From Geobacter sp. UBA4074 (GTDB lineage: Bacteria > Desulfobacterota > Desulfuromonadia > Geobacterales > Pseudopelobacteraceae), in NCBI GenBank assembly GCA_002383415.1, contig DFYU01000045.1, forward strand, positions 1-13,835: a stretch of DNA of 13,835 bases. Direction: 5' to 3'. A model generated the notes under the pieces. It was not told the origin of the DNA and ran no database searches. It was given only the letters and a program-made list of their open reading frames with translations. A program made the position numbers and the translations under genes. This document shows, piece by piece, positions 1 to 6,886 of this stretch (its first letter is position 1; the number at the start of each line of letters is the position of its first letter).

Positions 1-128
1 AGGCGATCGGACCGATCCTGATGGGGATGAATAAACCGGTCCACGTCCTGCAACGCGGTGATGATGTGAATGAAATCGTCAACATGGCCGCCATTGCCGT
101 TGTCGACGCACAACAAATCCGCGCCTGA
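1..128 (+). CDS. C-terminus of phosphotransacetylase-domain enzyme (MaeB-type malic enzyme or Pta), 5' truncated
   Basis: The reading frame is already open at the left edge (first full codon at base 3) and ends with TGA at 126-128, giving 41 visible residues. They begin AIGPILMGMNKPVHVLQRG and continue into a segment containing VNMAAIAVV. The GPI-L-G-NKPV-VLQRG pattern followed by IVNM is the closing part of the phosphate acetyl/butyryl transferase domain. That domain stands alone in Pta or follows the malic enzyme domain in MaeB. The VHVLQRG form fits my memory of the MaeB-type C-terminus better than the VNDLSRG form common in short Pta. The catalytic part lies outside the window, so the choice between the two is unresolved and no symbol is given. 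A hairpin follows the stop within about 12 bases, so the gene is probably last in its transcript. Confidence 0.7.
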   Translation, partial: AIGPILMGMNKPVHVLQRGDDVNEIVNMAAIAVVDAQQIRA

Positions 129-139
129 TATCCCTCCAA

Positions 140-180
140 CCTGCCGGGGGCCCTTACCCCGTCCCCGGCAGGCCTTTGCT
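140..180 (+). terminator. Probable Rho-independent terminator of the upstream enzyme gene
   Basis: Bases 140-149 (CCTGCCGGGG) are perfectly complementary to 163-172 (CCCCGGCAGG), with a 13-base loop. The stem is ten GC-rich base pairs. The following tract is only CCTTTGCT, so the U-run is weak and termination may be incomplete. Confidence 0.6.
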
Positions 181-205
181 ACGCCTCCTCCATACCAAAT
201 ATTTT

Positions 206-234
206 TTGACAGCACCGCTGTGCTGCTCTATTGT
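206..234 (+). promoter_or_regulatory. Sigma70-like promoter for the DUF4388-like gene at 289
   Basis: A perfect -35 hexamer TTGACA at 206-211 is followed, after exactly 17 bases, by TATTGT at 229-234 (four of six matches to TATAAT). The predicted transcription start is near 241, leaving a leader of about 48 nt before the ATG. The spacer holds a short inverted repeat (CAGCAC 210-215, GTGCTG 220-225). A second, longer inverted repeat starts at the -10 element and runs past the start site (separate entry), so repression or activation at this promoter is plausible. Confidence 0.55.
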
Positions 235-258
235 TACCACGTTGTGCTCAACGGTAAC
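233..258. repeat. Interrupted inverted repeat overlapping -10/+1, possible operator
   Basis: GTTACC (233-238) and GTTG (241-244) face CAAC (249-252) and GGTAAC (253-258) across the four-base centre TGCT. Ten base pairs form with a two-base bulge (AC, 239-240) on the left arm. The repeat begins inside the proposed -10 hexamer and covers the predicted start site, which is a typical operator position. It would be transcribed only in part, so a DNA-binding site is more likely than an RNA hairpin. No cognate regulator is visible in the window. Confidence 0.4.
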
Positions 259-288
259 ATCAACTGATACCAAGCAGGAGGCGCTTCC

Positions 289-1248
289 ATGTTTCAGCTC
301 CCAAAGGGCAATCCCCTTTTTGAAAATCTGGCTGTCACCAAGCTGAAGCTGACCGATGTAGTCACCAAACTGGCCAACGGAAGCTTCAGTGGCTATGCCA
401 GTTTCACCTTTCCCGGCGCGACCGGCATCCTGGTCTTTGAAGCAGGCAAGCTGATCACCACCTTTTACAAAACAACACAGGGACAGCCATTAAGCGACTT
501 CGAAGCCATGACCGCCCTGGCTGAGCAGATGGCAAACAGTGGCACCGGCACCATGGACGTCTATCGCCTTTCCAAGGACCTCACCATGTGCGTCAACTCG
601 TTGCTGCAGGGTGAGGTGCTCTATCGCTCCCAGGAGTTGGTCCTGATCGACATCAAGAACCTGCTGGAGCGGATCAAGAACGAACGGATGAACGGTTGCC
701 TGCGTATCTACACCGATGAAAAGTCAGCCATGATTTTTTACAAGGAAGGCAACCCGCTGGGCTTCTTCCATGATGGCTCGCAGGACATCGACTCCTCGCC
801 GGGCGAGTCCCATCAACTGGCCCAGGACCCGAAAGCCAAACTCGACCTGTACACCTCCGTCAGCGCAGATGAGCTGATGGCCCACGACTTGCTGGATGTG
901 ATCAATGTGGCCAAGATCTGGGATGCTGCCGTGGCACGCAAGCAGGCGGAGTTGGAGCGCATGAACCGCGAGCTGGCCGAGAAAGACCGGATGCTGTCCC
1001 TCAATCTGCTCAATGATCTGGAAAACCAGATCCGCAACGTCTATGTCGAGTATGTCGGCACCGTGGGTCGCGGGATCATTGACAAGGAACTGACGACGGC
1101 AGGCGGTAATACGTGTCTGCAGGATCCAGAGCGTTCGGAACAGTTTGTGGCTGCCCTGGAAAAGGCGGCCAAACTGCTGATTAACGTCAAAAAGATCACC
1201 GAGATGAAAGAAAAGATCAACGCCCTACTGACACAAGCACGGGCCTAG
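289..1248 (+). CDS. Two-domain DUF4388/PATAN-like protein with C-terminal coiled coil
   Basis: This 319-residue soluble protein has no signal peptide. It contains two similar modules of the DUF4388/PATAN kind. Module one is around residues 20-60 (GxxxFSGY, then TGILVFEAGKLI). Module two is around 120-163 (a long helix, then NGCLRIY and SAMIFYKEGNPLGFFHDG). A charged helix likely to form a coiled coil follows at about 213-250 (KQAELERMNRELAEKDRML), then a C-terminal helical domain with the motif LTTAGGN at 268-274. The ATG at 289 has a strong AGGAGG about ten bases upstream. A paralogue lies at 4224-5180 and aligns almost without gaps from residue 1 to the second module. A membrane protein gene starts about 30 bases downstream, presumably in the same transcript. 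In other bacteria PATAN domains appear in motility and polarity signalling proteins. A role here is inference; only the domain type is visible. Confidence 0.75.
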   Translation: MFQLPKGNPLFENLAVTKLKLTDVVTKLANGSFSGYASFTFPGATGILVFEAGKLITTFYKTTQGQPLSDFEAMTALAEQMANSGTGTMDVYRLSKDLTMCVNSLLQGEVLYRSQELVLIDIKNLLERIKNERMNGCLRIYTDEKSAMIFYKEGNPLGFFHDGSQDIDSSPGESHQLAQDPKAKLDLYTSVSADELMAHDLLDVINVAKIWDAAVARKQAELERMNRELAEKDRMLSLNLLNDLENQIRNVYVEYVGTVGRGIIDKELTTAGGNTCLQDPERSEQFVAALEKAAKLLINVKKITEMKEKINALLTQARA

Positions 1249-1279
1249 AACTACAGTTTCTGTACCAACGGGGGATATG

Positions 1280-2056
1280 ATGGAACTAGTGCTGGAGCAA
1301 CTGCAAGGGATTCCCACACTCTACCTTATTCAGCTCGTTTTCTGGCTCCTGGCCGGTGTGATCAGCTTTATCTTCAGTCTCGGCAACGCACGGATCTGGA
1401 CCAGTATCTCGATGGGCTTCTGCCTGATCCTGGTCAGCCAGTTCTACCTGCTGAACAAGCTCTTCTATACCCCCACTGTGGCGACCTTTACCTATATCAC
1501 CGGCACCGTCGCCATCATGTTGATCACCCACGGTTTTCTTGAATACTACGTCTTTTGCCGTACCTTTGAGATTACCGGCCGCAAACAGACGATCTACCTG
1601 AGCACCATGCTGCTGTTGCTGCTGTCATGGGTCTTTCTGAGCATTAACCCGGAACCGAGCATGTTCACCGTGCGCAATGTCAAGATGGTGGAAAATGCCA
1701 TCTGGGTCTTCCTGACCCTGATGAACCTGGAGATCATCCGCAAGATATACTTCTCCATCAGGGACTCGGCCATTGCCAAGGCGTTTATCTGCTTCGGCGT
1801 GGTGTTTGTGCTGATCTTCCTCTGGAAGGGTTCGGAGCTCTACCTGCAGGTCTTCCAGTGGGACCGTCTATGGGGCAACATCGCCTTTCAGCTTGATCTT
1901 GATGAACTGGAATTCGACCATGCCATCAAGCTGGACGACTCGGAAGACTACTGGCGACGGATCAGCTTTGCCCGCCAGGTGTATGATTATGCCGGTATGC
2001 TGGCAGCCATGGCGGTATCTGGAACCTTTGCCTTCCTGTACCGTCTACTCAAGTAA
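1280..2056 (+). CDS. Seven-helix integral membrane protein of unknown function
   Basis: This 258-residue protein has about seven hydrophobic helices, numbered from the first of two adjacent ATGs: roughly residues 16-35, 42-60, 70-90, 106-123, 138-155, 168-188 and 237-256. Between helices six and seven is an unusual acidic amphipathic loop at about 205-225 (DLDELEFDHAIKLDDSEDY). Two adjacent ATG codons (1277 and 1280) are possible starts. The purine-rich GGGGGA at 1270-1275 fits the second better, leaving 4 rather than 1 base. I do not recognise the family. No histidine-kinase, GGDEF or transporter signature is seen. It follows the DUF4388-like gene by about 30 bases and precedes a terminator, so the two probably form a two-gene operon. 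It could be a membrane anchor or sensor for that protein, which is inference from position only. Confidence 0.7.
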   Translation: MELVLEQLQGIPTLYLIQLVFWLLAGVISFIFSLGNARIWTSISMGFCLILVSQFYLLNKLFYTPTVATFTYITGTVAIMLITHGFLEYYVFCRTFEITGRKQTIYLSTMLLLLLSWVFLSINPEPSMFTVRNVKMVENAIWVFLTLMNLEIIRKIYFSIRDSAIAKAFICFGVVFVLIFLWKGSELYLQVFQWDRLWGNIAFQLDLDELEFDHAIKLDDSEDYWRRISFARQVYDYAGMLAAMAVSGTFAFLYRLLK

Positions 2057-2076
2057 CCACACCTCTCCGTTACAAC

Positions 2077-2115
2077 AAAAGGCCCCGCCCACCGCAACCG
2101 GTGACGGGGCCTTTT
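2077..2115. terminator. Bidirectional Rho-independent terminator between convergent genes
   Basis: GGCCCCG (2081-2087) pairs with CGGGGCC (2105-2111), and CACCG (2090-2094) pairs with CGGTG (2099-2103) around the loop CAAC. TTTT follows on the plus strand (2112-2115) and AAAA precedes (2077-2080), giving a U-run in both directions. It sits about 24 bases after the membrane protein stop and about 35 bases after the TPR gene stop on the other strand, so it can end both transcripts. Confidence 0.85.
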
Positions 2116-2149
2116 ATCGTTTCGTAGCACCAGATGCTGGGCCGTTACA

Positions 2150-3994
2150 TCATTTCAGTTCGAAATCAAGCAGGTCATCCTCATCAAAATCAAACCCGTC
2201 GCTACCATCGCCCGCCTGCTGAAGGCGCGTCTTCACATCACGAAAAGCAGGATTGGCAGCCTCTATCTCGCCGTACATCCGGGCGGCGTCACTGGCACGA
2301 CCACAGGCCTCGCAGGTTAGCGCCAATTCGTATTTGATGGCGCTGGCCTCTTCCAATGAGAGCCCCGGCGCTGCCAACAGCGACTGCAATGCGCTTTCCG
2401 CCCGCGCAAAATCACCCTTGTCACGCAGACAGGCCCCCTGCTGGATCAGGCACTCCACCCGCCGTGCAGGGTCGTCTGCCGCCTGCCGAAATTCGGTGAG
2501 CGCCTCATCAAAGAGCCCCATCTCGCGAAAGGCCATGCCCAAGTCATAGTGTGACTGCGAGTCGCCGCTTTCAAGGCCAGCCCCGTACTTGACCTTGCCC
2601 GGCGCGGTATCGACACTGTCGAAGATATCGCTGACCGTATCAAACCAGTTTTCGGTACTGACCGTCTGCACAGCTGAAGCAGGGGGGGCCGGCGCATCAT
2701 CATCAAGGTCCAGCTCGATCTCGATCTCGTAAAGCTCATTGGCCGGCTGCGACGGGGCCACTTTCGGCTCTGCGGTTTCCGGAGCAGCTGGCTGCGGCAC
2801 GGCTGCTTGCGGCTGCTGAGGCACAGCCTCCGGCTCCATCTCAAGCGGCAGATCAAACTCGACTTCCGGCTCTGCAGCCGGTGCGGCCGCTGGCTGCTCC
2901 TGCTGCGCCGGTTGCTGTCTTTTAGAGCCAGACAACGAGGCCAGTGACGATATCTTTGCCGCGAACTGGTCGGCCGCCTCATGTTCACCACAGGCCCGGC
3001 AGGCACGAATCAAGCCTTTGATAACACGCACATCGATCGGGAGCAGCTTTTCAAGCTCCAGATACAGCTCTTTCAGGCGCGGAGCGGCGTTGGCGGCAAT
3101 AAAGGACTTTTCAGCCGCTTCCAACTGCAGCACCACGGCTTCAGCGTCCTGCTCAAGCAGCTGGCAGCGGATTAACTGCTCACGGGGAGCCAGTTCGGCG
3201 GGGAAAAACTTGATAAAATGCTGACAGGTGGCCTTGAGCTTGCCGCTGTTGTCAAGACGGTCATAGGCCAGCAACAGTAATTTCCAAACCCACAGTTGTT
3301 GCGGGTCGGACTTCAGCAGAGAGTGCAACAGCTGAGCAGCCTGTTCTCCGTTGCCTTCATCAATCTGCTGCTCAAGCACAACACGGGCCACGTCGCCCTT
3401 ATCCGGAAACAGCTGGCTTACACGTTGCACCAGCCGCCGGAATGAGGCTTCGTCACGACGTTCCGCCACCAGTCCGGCCAACGCGGTAAACACCTGGTAG
3501 GCTTCATCAAGGCGGCCCAGCTGGTGCAGCACCTCGGCCAGCTTGAGTCGAATATTGACATTCTGGGGATCGGTCTTCTGCATCGACTGCAGGACAGTGA
3601 CCGCTTCGGCCATGTTTTCAGTACGTTCGAAGTACTCAAAGGCCTTTTTGTACTCGGCCATGGCCTGAGCCACCAGACCATGCTGCTCGTTCAGCGAGGC
3701 CAGGGTCAGGGTAATCGTTATATCATCGGGAAACAGCTTTTCGATCTGCTTGTAGACGGCAATCGCCTTGAGGTAAAAGCCGTTAGTGGCCAATGCCTTT
3801 CCCACCGCAAGAAACTCGGTGCGTGCGTCCTCGAGCCGGTTTACGCGAATGAGCAGCTCAGCCAGGCGCTGACGGACCCGCTGATCCTGAGGATCAAGCG
3901 CCAGCGCCTCCTGATATATCTTGATCGCCTTGTCCGTCAGCCCTTTTTGTAAAAGCTTCTGGGCCTCGGCCAGCAATTTTTCTTTTTTGCTCAC
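2150..3994 (-). CDS. Large TPR-repeat protein with Pro/Ala/acidic linker
   Basis: This 614-residue cytoplasmic protein has no signal peptide or membrane helix. Residues 1 to about 350 are a row of tetratricopeptide-type helical hairpins (KAIKIYQEALALDP, LKAIAVYKQIEKLFPDD, DEAYQVFTAL). Residues 355 to about 440 are a Gln/Pro/Ala-rich, then acidic linker (EIEIELDLDDD). A short segment around WFDTVSDIFDSVD follows. A second TPR block runs from about 481 (SHYDLGMAFREMGLFDEAL) to 595, and the acidic tail is DGFDFDEDDLLDFELK. I chose GTG at 3994 because GGGAG at 4004-4000 lies five bases before it. An in-frame TTG at 4009 would add five residues but has no ribosome site. The gene converges on the membrane protein gene and diverges from the second DUF4388-like gene. 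TPR proteins are scaffolds for protein complexes; the partner is unknown. Confidence 0.85.
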   Translation of the reverse strand: MSKKEKLLAEAQKLLQKGLTDKAIKIYQEALALDPQDQRVRQRLAELLIRVNRLEDARTEFLAVGKALATNGFYLKAIAVYKQIEKLFPDDITITLTLASLNEQHGLVAQAMAEYKKAFEYFERTENMAEAVTVLQSMQKTDPQNVNIRLKLAEVLHQLGRLDEAYQVFTALAGLVAERRDEASFRRLVQRVSQLFPDKGDVARVVLEQQIDEGNGEQAAQLLHSLLKSDPQQLWVWKLLLLAYDRLDNSGKLKATCQHFIKFFPAELAPREQLIRCQLLEQDAEAVVLQLEAAEKSFIAANAAPRLKELYLELEKLLPIDVRVIKGLIRACRACGEHEAADQFAAKISSLASLSGSKRQQPAQQEQPAAAPAAEPEVEFDLPLEMEPEAVPQQPQAAVPQPAAPETAEPKVAPSQPANELYEIEIELDLDDDAPAPPASAVQTVSTENWFDTVSDIFDSVDTAPGKVKYGAGLESGDSQSHYDLGMAFREMGLFDEALTEFRQAADDPARRVECLIQQGACLRDKGDFARAESALQSLLAAPGLSLEEASAIKYELALTCEACGRASDAARMYGEIEAANPAFRDVKTRLQQAGDGSDGFDFDEDDLLDFELK

Positions 3995-4064
3995 AGACAC
4001 TCCCGACAATGCGCGGATAGCAAGGGGGCTGTCGCACCCGCCCGCTTATCACGCAAAGACTCAT

Positions 4065-4093
4065 AAAATAATTTAATACATGGTTATTGTCAA
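4065..4093 (-). promoter_or_regulatory. Sigma70-like promoter for the TPR gene
   Basis: Read on the minus strand, TTGACA (4093-4088) is followed after exactly 17 bases by TATTTT (4070-4065), in an AT-rich patch unlike the surrounding coding DNA. The predicted start is near 4058, giving a leader of about 64 nt before the GTG at 3994. The -35 is perfect and the -10 matches four of six. Confidence 0.6.
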
Positions 4094-4138
4094 GTTTACA
4101 CGCTGCGTTATACGCTCTGCTACGACTGGGCAAACCCT

Positions 4139-4167
4139 TTGACATGCCCTGCGAAATACAGTACTCA
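4139..4167 (+). promoter_or_regulatory. Possible promoter for the 4224-7777 gene run
   Basis: A perfect TTGACA at 4139-4144 lies in the divergent intergenic region. At 17 bases the only -10 candidate is TACTCA (4162-4167), a poor match, so activity would need an activator or a different start. The rest of the 4010-4223 spacer holds the divergent TPR-gene promoter and the ribosome site AGGAGG at 4206-4211. I see no RNA gene there. Confidence 0.3.
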
Positions 4168-4223
4168 ATAGCCTGCATCGTGGCTGCGCAGCTTATGTAC
4201 AATTCAGGAGGATGGCAGTAACC

Positions 4224-5180
4224 ATGTTGATCCTGCCGCGGTCCAACCCGCTCTACGAAAAGATTCCAACCAACCAGGCAAAACTACCTGACATGCTGAA
4301 CAAGATGGCCAGCGGCGGCTTTACCGGCTACCTCAGCTATCTGTCGCCAACGGCAGAAGCCTATGCACTCTTTGCAAAAGGGTCCCTGATCAGCATCCTG
4401 CTGCTGGAGGGACAGCGACGCAAAACCGGCTTTGACGGCATTGCGGCCCTGTGTGAACTGGCACTGCGCCACGAGGGAGTGTTCAACATCTACCGCATGA
4501 CGACCGATGTCGTGATGTGCACCCACGCACTGCTGCATGGCGAGCAGGTCCTGCAGCCCCAGGAGGTGCGCACGGTCGACCTCAAGGCGGTGCTGGAGCG
4601 GATGAAGCTGCAGACCCTGAACGGCACCGTGCTGTTTGCAGCCGCTGAACGCAGCGCCATGATTTTCTACAAACAGGGCCTACCGATCGGTTTTTACCAT
4701 GACGGAGCCCGTGAGGTGGAGACCTCAGCCCTGGAATCGCAACGAGTTGCGGCCCTGCCCGGCGCCACGATCGAGATTCGCAGCAGTCCCCCCGTAACCG
4801 ATCTGATGCTGCACAACCTGCTGGAGATGGTGAACATCGATCGCCTCTGGGACTCCGCCCAGAAACGGACCGCAACCCAACCGACTCCCGCGGTCGCCGC
4901 TCCCCCTGCCGAGGAAAGCACAGACCACCAGGCGCCGTTGCAGGAGATGGTTGATGACCTGAGCGAGATCGCGCTTGCCTACCTGAGCCGACAGGGGTCC
5001 TCAATGCTGGAACGCCTGCTGACAGCGGCAGGAGGCAGCACGGTACTGCTTGACGCTGGCAAAACAGCGGCGTTGCTTGCCGATGTTGCCAAGGAAGGTC
5101 TGACCATCGACCCCGAGGCCAAGATAGATGAGATGGTCGATCTGATGCAGTCCGAGATTGCCGGTCGGCTTTCTGTCTAG
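4224..5180 (+). CDS. Second DUF4388/PATAN-like protein, paralogue of the 289-1248 product
   Basis: This 318-residue soluble protein has the same layout as the product at 289-1248. Module one is near residues 20-60 (GGFTGYLSYL). Module two is near 118-161 (VLERMKLQTLNGTVLF, SAMIFYKQGLPIGFYHDG). The tail carries LLTAAGGSTVLL. The ATG at 4224 is preferred over ATG 4212 for two reasons. AGGAGG (4206-4211) touches 4212 directly. Also, starting at 4224 gives MLILPRSNPLYE, which lines up residue for residue with MFQLPKGNPLFE of the paralogue. The coiled coil of the first protein is replaced here by a Pro/Ala/Thr linker at about 209-240. The first module lacks the first protein's TGILVFEAG signature, so the two have diverged in function. 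It is the first gene of a plus-strand run, with trmJ starting 28 bases later. The function is unknown. Confidence 0.75.
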   Translation: MLILPRSNPLYEKIPTNQAKLPDMLNKMASGGFTGYLSYLSPTAEAYALFAKGSLISILLLEGQRRKTGFDGIAALCELALRHEGVFNIYRMTTDVVMCTHALLHGEQVLQPQEVRTVDLKAVLERMKLQTLNGTVLFAAAERSAMIFYKQGLPIGFYHDGAREVETSALESQRVAALPGATIEIRSSPPVTDLMLHNLLEMVNIDRLWDSAQKRTATQPTPAVAAPPAEESTDHQAPLQEMVDDLSEIALAYLSRQGSSMLERLLTAAGGSTVLLDAGKTAALLADVAKEGLTIDPEAKIDEMVDLMQSEIAGRLSV

Positions 5181-5208
5181 GATCTGCGTACTGCCGCAGG
5201 AGCAATCG

Positions 5209-5949
5209 ATGAACACGCTGTTTGACACTATCGTGGTGGTGCTGGTGGAACCACAATCGCCCGGCAATATCGGCATGGTCTGCCGCGCCATGAAAAATAT
5301 GGGGCTGACCCGCCTGCGACTGGTGGCCGGCTGCGACCACCAGCATCCCGATGCCATTATGTTCGCTGTTTCCGCCCGTGATCTACTCGACCGTGCTGAG
5401 TGCTACCCAACCCTGGCAGCGGCCCTGGCCGACACCACCATTTCCGTCGGCACCACCCGCCGCACCGGCAAGTATCGCCAGGAGCTGCTGACGCCGCCCC
5501 AGGTGGCCACCACGCTGCAGCAGCGCGGCGACGGCATCGCTGCGCTGGTCTTCGGGCGCGAAGACCATGGCCTCTCGACCGAAGAACTCTCGCTGTGTAC
5601 CCTCCAAGCCACCATCCCCTCCAATGACGACTGCGGTTCTCTTAACCTGGCCCAGGCGGTATTGATCTTCTGTTACGAACTTTTTGGCGTTGCCGATCAC
5701 GGCCCTGCCTGCCAGCATCGCGAAACCGCCCCCTCAGGAGAGCAGGAAGCCTTTTTCACCCACCTTGAAGGCACGCTGGCGCGCATCGGTTTCCTTAACC
5801 CTCAAAATCCGGCCCATATGATGCGCTATCTACGCAGGATATTCTTTCGGGCCGGCCTCGACAGCCACGAGGTTTCCATGCTGCGCGGCATGCTCTCCCA
5901 GATTGATTGGGCAGCCGGAGGCTTTGACGGCCGAAAGAAATCGTTGTGA
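5209..5949 (+). CDS. trmJ: tRNA (cytidine/uridine-2'-O)-methyltransferase TrmJ
   Basis: At 246 residues it has the same length as Escherichia coli TrmJ. This SPOUT-class enzyme uses S-adenosylmethionine to methylate the ribose 2'-OH at position 32 of the tRNA anticodon loop. The three knot motifs are present: VEPQSPGNIGMVCRAMKNMG (residues 13-32, with the expected catalytic Arg at 26), LVFGREDHGLSTEEL (113-127) and SLNLAQAV (144-151). The C-terminal helical extension (THLEGTLARIGFL, LRRIFFRAG, EVSMLRGMLSQID) matches TrmJ rather than other SPOUT families. The ATG at 5209 follows GCAGGAGC; an upstream in-frame TTG at 5158 lies inside the preceding gene and has no ribosome site. The stop overlaps the GTG of the next gene by four bases, which suggests translational coupling. 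Confidence 0.93.
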   Translation: MNTLFDTIVVVLVEPQSPGNIGMVCRAMKNMGLTRLRLVAGCDHQHPDAIMFAVSARDLLDRAECYPTLAAALADTTISVGTTRRTGKYRQELLTPPQVATTLQQRGDGIAALVFGREDHGLSTEELSLCTLQATIPSNDDCGSLNLAQAVLIFCYELFGVADHGPACQHRETAPSGEQEAFFTHLEGTLARIGFLNPQNPAHMMRYLRRIFFRAGLDSHEVSMLRGMLSQIDWAAGGFDGRKKSL

Positions 5950-6233
5950 GCGCCACCTGGATCGGCCTGATAGCGGGACTTTTGACCAGCATTGCCAGCG
6001 TGCCGCAGGTGGTCAAGACCTGGCGCAGCCGCCATGCCCGTGATCTCTCTATCTGGCAGCCGTTACTGCTCTCGGTGGGGGTTGCATTGTGGCTGATCTA
6101 CGGTATGCTGATTGGCGATACCCCTTTGATCTTGGCAAACATTACCCCATTACTCTGCAATCTGGCCCTGACCGCCATGAAGATCCGATTTCGCGGCAAC
6201 GATCCCCTGCCGGCTTCAGACTGCAGACTGTGA
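5946..6233 (+). CDS. SemiSWEET / PQ-loop sugar transporter
   Basis: A 95-residue protein with three transmembrane helices (about 4-24, 38-55 and 60-80), the size of a bacterial SemiSWEET half-transporter. Such proteins dimerise to make a sugar channel across the inner membrane. Family hallmarks visible are the PQ motif at P20-Q21 (SIASVPQVVKTW), the LWLIYG segment with W49 and Y52, and N65 in ILANITP. Family knowledge places the substrate-contacting Trp and Asn in helices two and three, which W49 and N65 fit. The start is GTG at 5946, overlapping the trmJ stop as GTGA. No separate ribosome site is obvious, so translation probably depends on trmJ. The substrate cannot be told from the sequence. 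Confidence 0.85.
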   Translation: MSATWIGLIAGLLTSIASVPQVVKTWRSRHARDLSIWQPLLLSVGVALWLIYGMLIGDTPLILANITPLLCNLALTAMKIRFRGNDPLPASDCRL

Positions 6234-6277
6234 CGGTTGCAGACCAACAACACACCTGATCGATGGAGGAATCTTCT

Positions 6278-6862
6278 ATGCGCCGCTGTATCTCTGCCGT
6301 TTTGATGACCGTAGTGGTGGGATTGCTGTCCGGTTGCGGCTACAACACCATGCAGGCCAACGAAGAGGCGGTAATCGCCGCCTGGGGTAATGTTGAGTCA
6401 ACCTATCAGCGCCGGGCCGACCTGATCCCCAACCTGGTCGAAGTCGTCAAGGGCTACGCCAAACATGAGGCCGATACCCTCAAGGCGGTCACCGAGGCCC
6501 GGGCCAAGGTGGGCTCAATGCAGCTCAGCAAGGATGCGATCAACGATCCTGCCACGCTGGCCAGATTTCAACAGAACCAGGGCGAGCTCTCCTCGGCCCT
6601 GTCGCGACTGATGGTGGTTGCCGAGCGCTACCCTGACCTGAAGGCCAACCAGAACTTCCTCGATCTCCAGAAACAACTGGAAGGGACCGAGAACCGGATT
6701 AATGTGGCCCGGGAGCGCTACAATCAAGCGGTGCAGACCTTTAACACCAGTATCCGCACCTTTCCCAACAGCCTGACCAACTCGCTGCTGCTGCACCTTA
6801 CACGTAAGGAGCCGTTCAAGGCTGAACAGGGCGCCAACCGTGCCCCCAAGGTGCAGTTTTAG
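6278..6862 (+). CDS. LemA family lipoprotein
   Basis: A 194-residue protein of the LemA family (role not settled in the family). Residues 1-20 are a lipoprotein signal peptide ending in the lipobox LLSGC with Cys20. The body is almost entirely helical, with the conserved N-terminal block ANEEAVIAAWGNVESTYQRR followed by DLIPNLVEVVKGYAKHE, then ENRINVARERYNQAVQTFNT and a terminal block TNSLLLHLTRKEPF. These are LemA signatures. ATG 6278 follows GGAGGAATCTTCT. The in-frame ATG at 6263 overlaps that ribosome site and would put charged residues before the signal peptide, so it is rejected. Many LemA proteins lack a lipobox, whereas this one is clearly lipidated. It is paired with the TPM-domain gene 24 bases downstream, a frequent arrangement. 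Confidence 0.92.
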   Translation: MRRCISAVLMTVVVGLLSGCGYNTMQANEEAVIAAWGNVESTYQRRADLIPNLVEVVKGYAKHEADTLKAVTEARAKVGSMQLSKDAINDPATLARFQQNQGELSSALSRLMVVAERYPDLKANQNFLDLQKQLEGTENRINVARERYNQAVQTFNTSIRTFPNSLTNSLLLHLTRKEPFKAEQGANRAPKVQF

Positions 6863-6886
6863 TCGTAACCCATTCGTGAGGCAGTC

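Noticed and set aside
70..267. 65-residue plus-strand frame after the truncated enzyme gene
   Set aside because: It starts inside the enzyme gene and runs through a terminator hairpin and a promoter, so it is not a plausible coding region.
2446..3006. 186-residue minus-strand frame inside the TPR gene
   Set aside because: Same strand but a different frame, Arg/Ser-rich, with no start signal. The TPR frame is continuous through it.
4051..4136. Fragments resembling a GEMM cyclic-di-GMP riboswitch (ACGCAAAG at 4051, GGGCAAACC at 4128)
   Set aside because: The two pieces occur in the reverse of the required order on the plus strand, with a promoter between them and no supporting stems.
4582..5346. 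254-residue minus-strand frame across the second DUF4388-like gene and trmJ start
   Set aside because: Low-complexity Arg/Ser/Pro-rich translation with no ribosome site, overlapping two well-supported genes.
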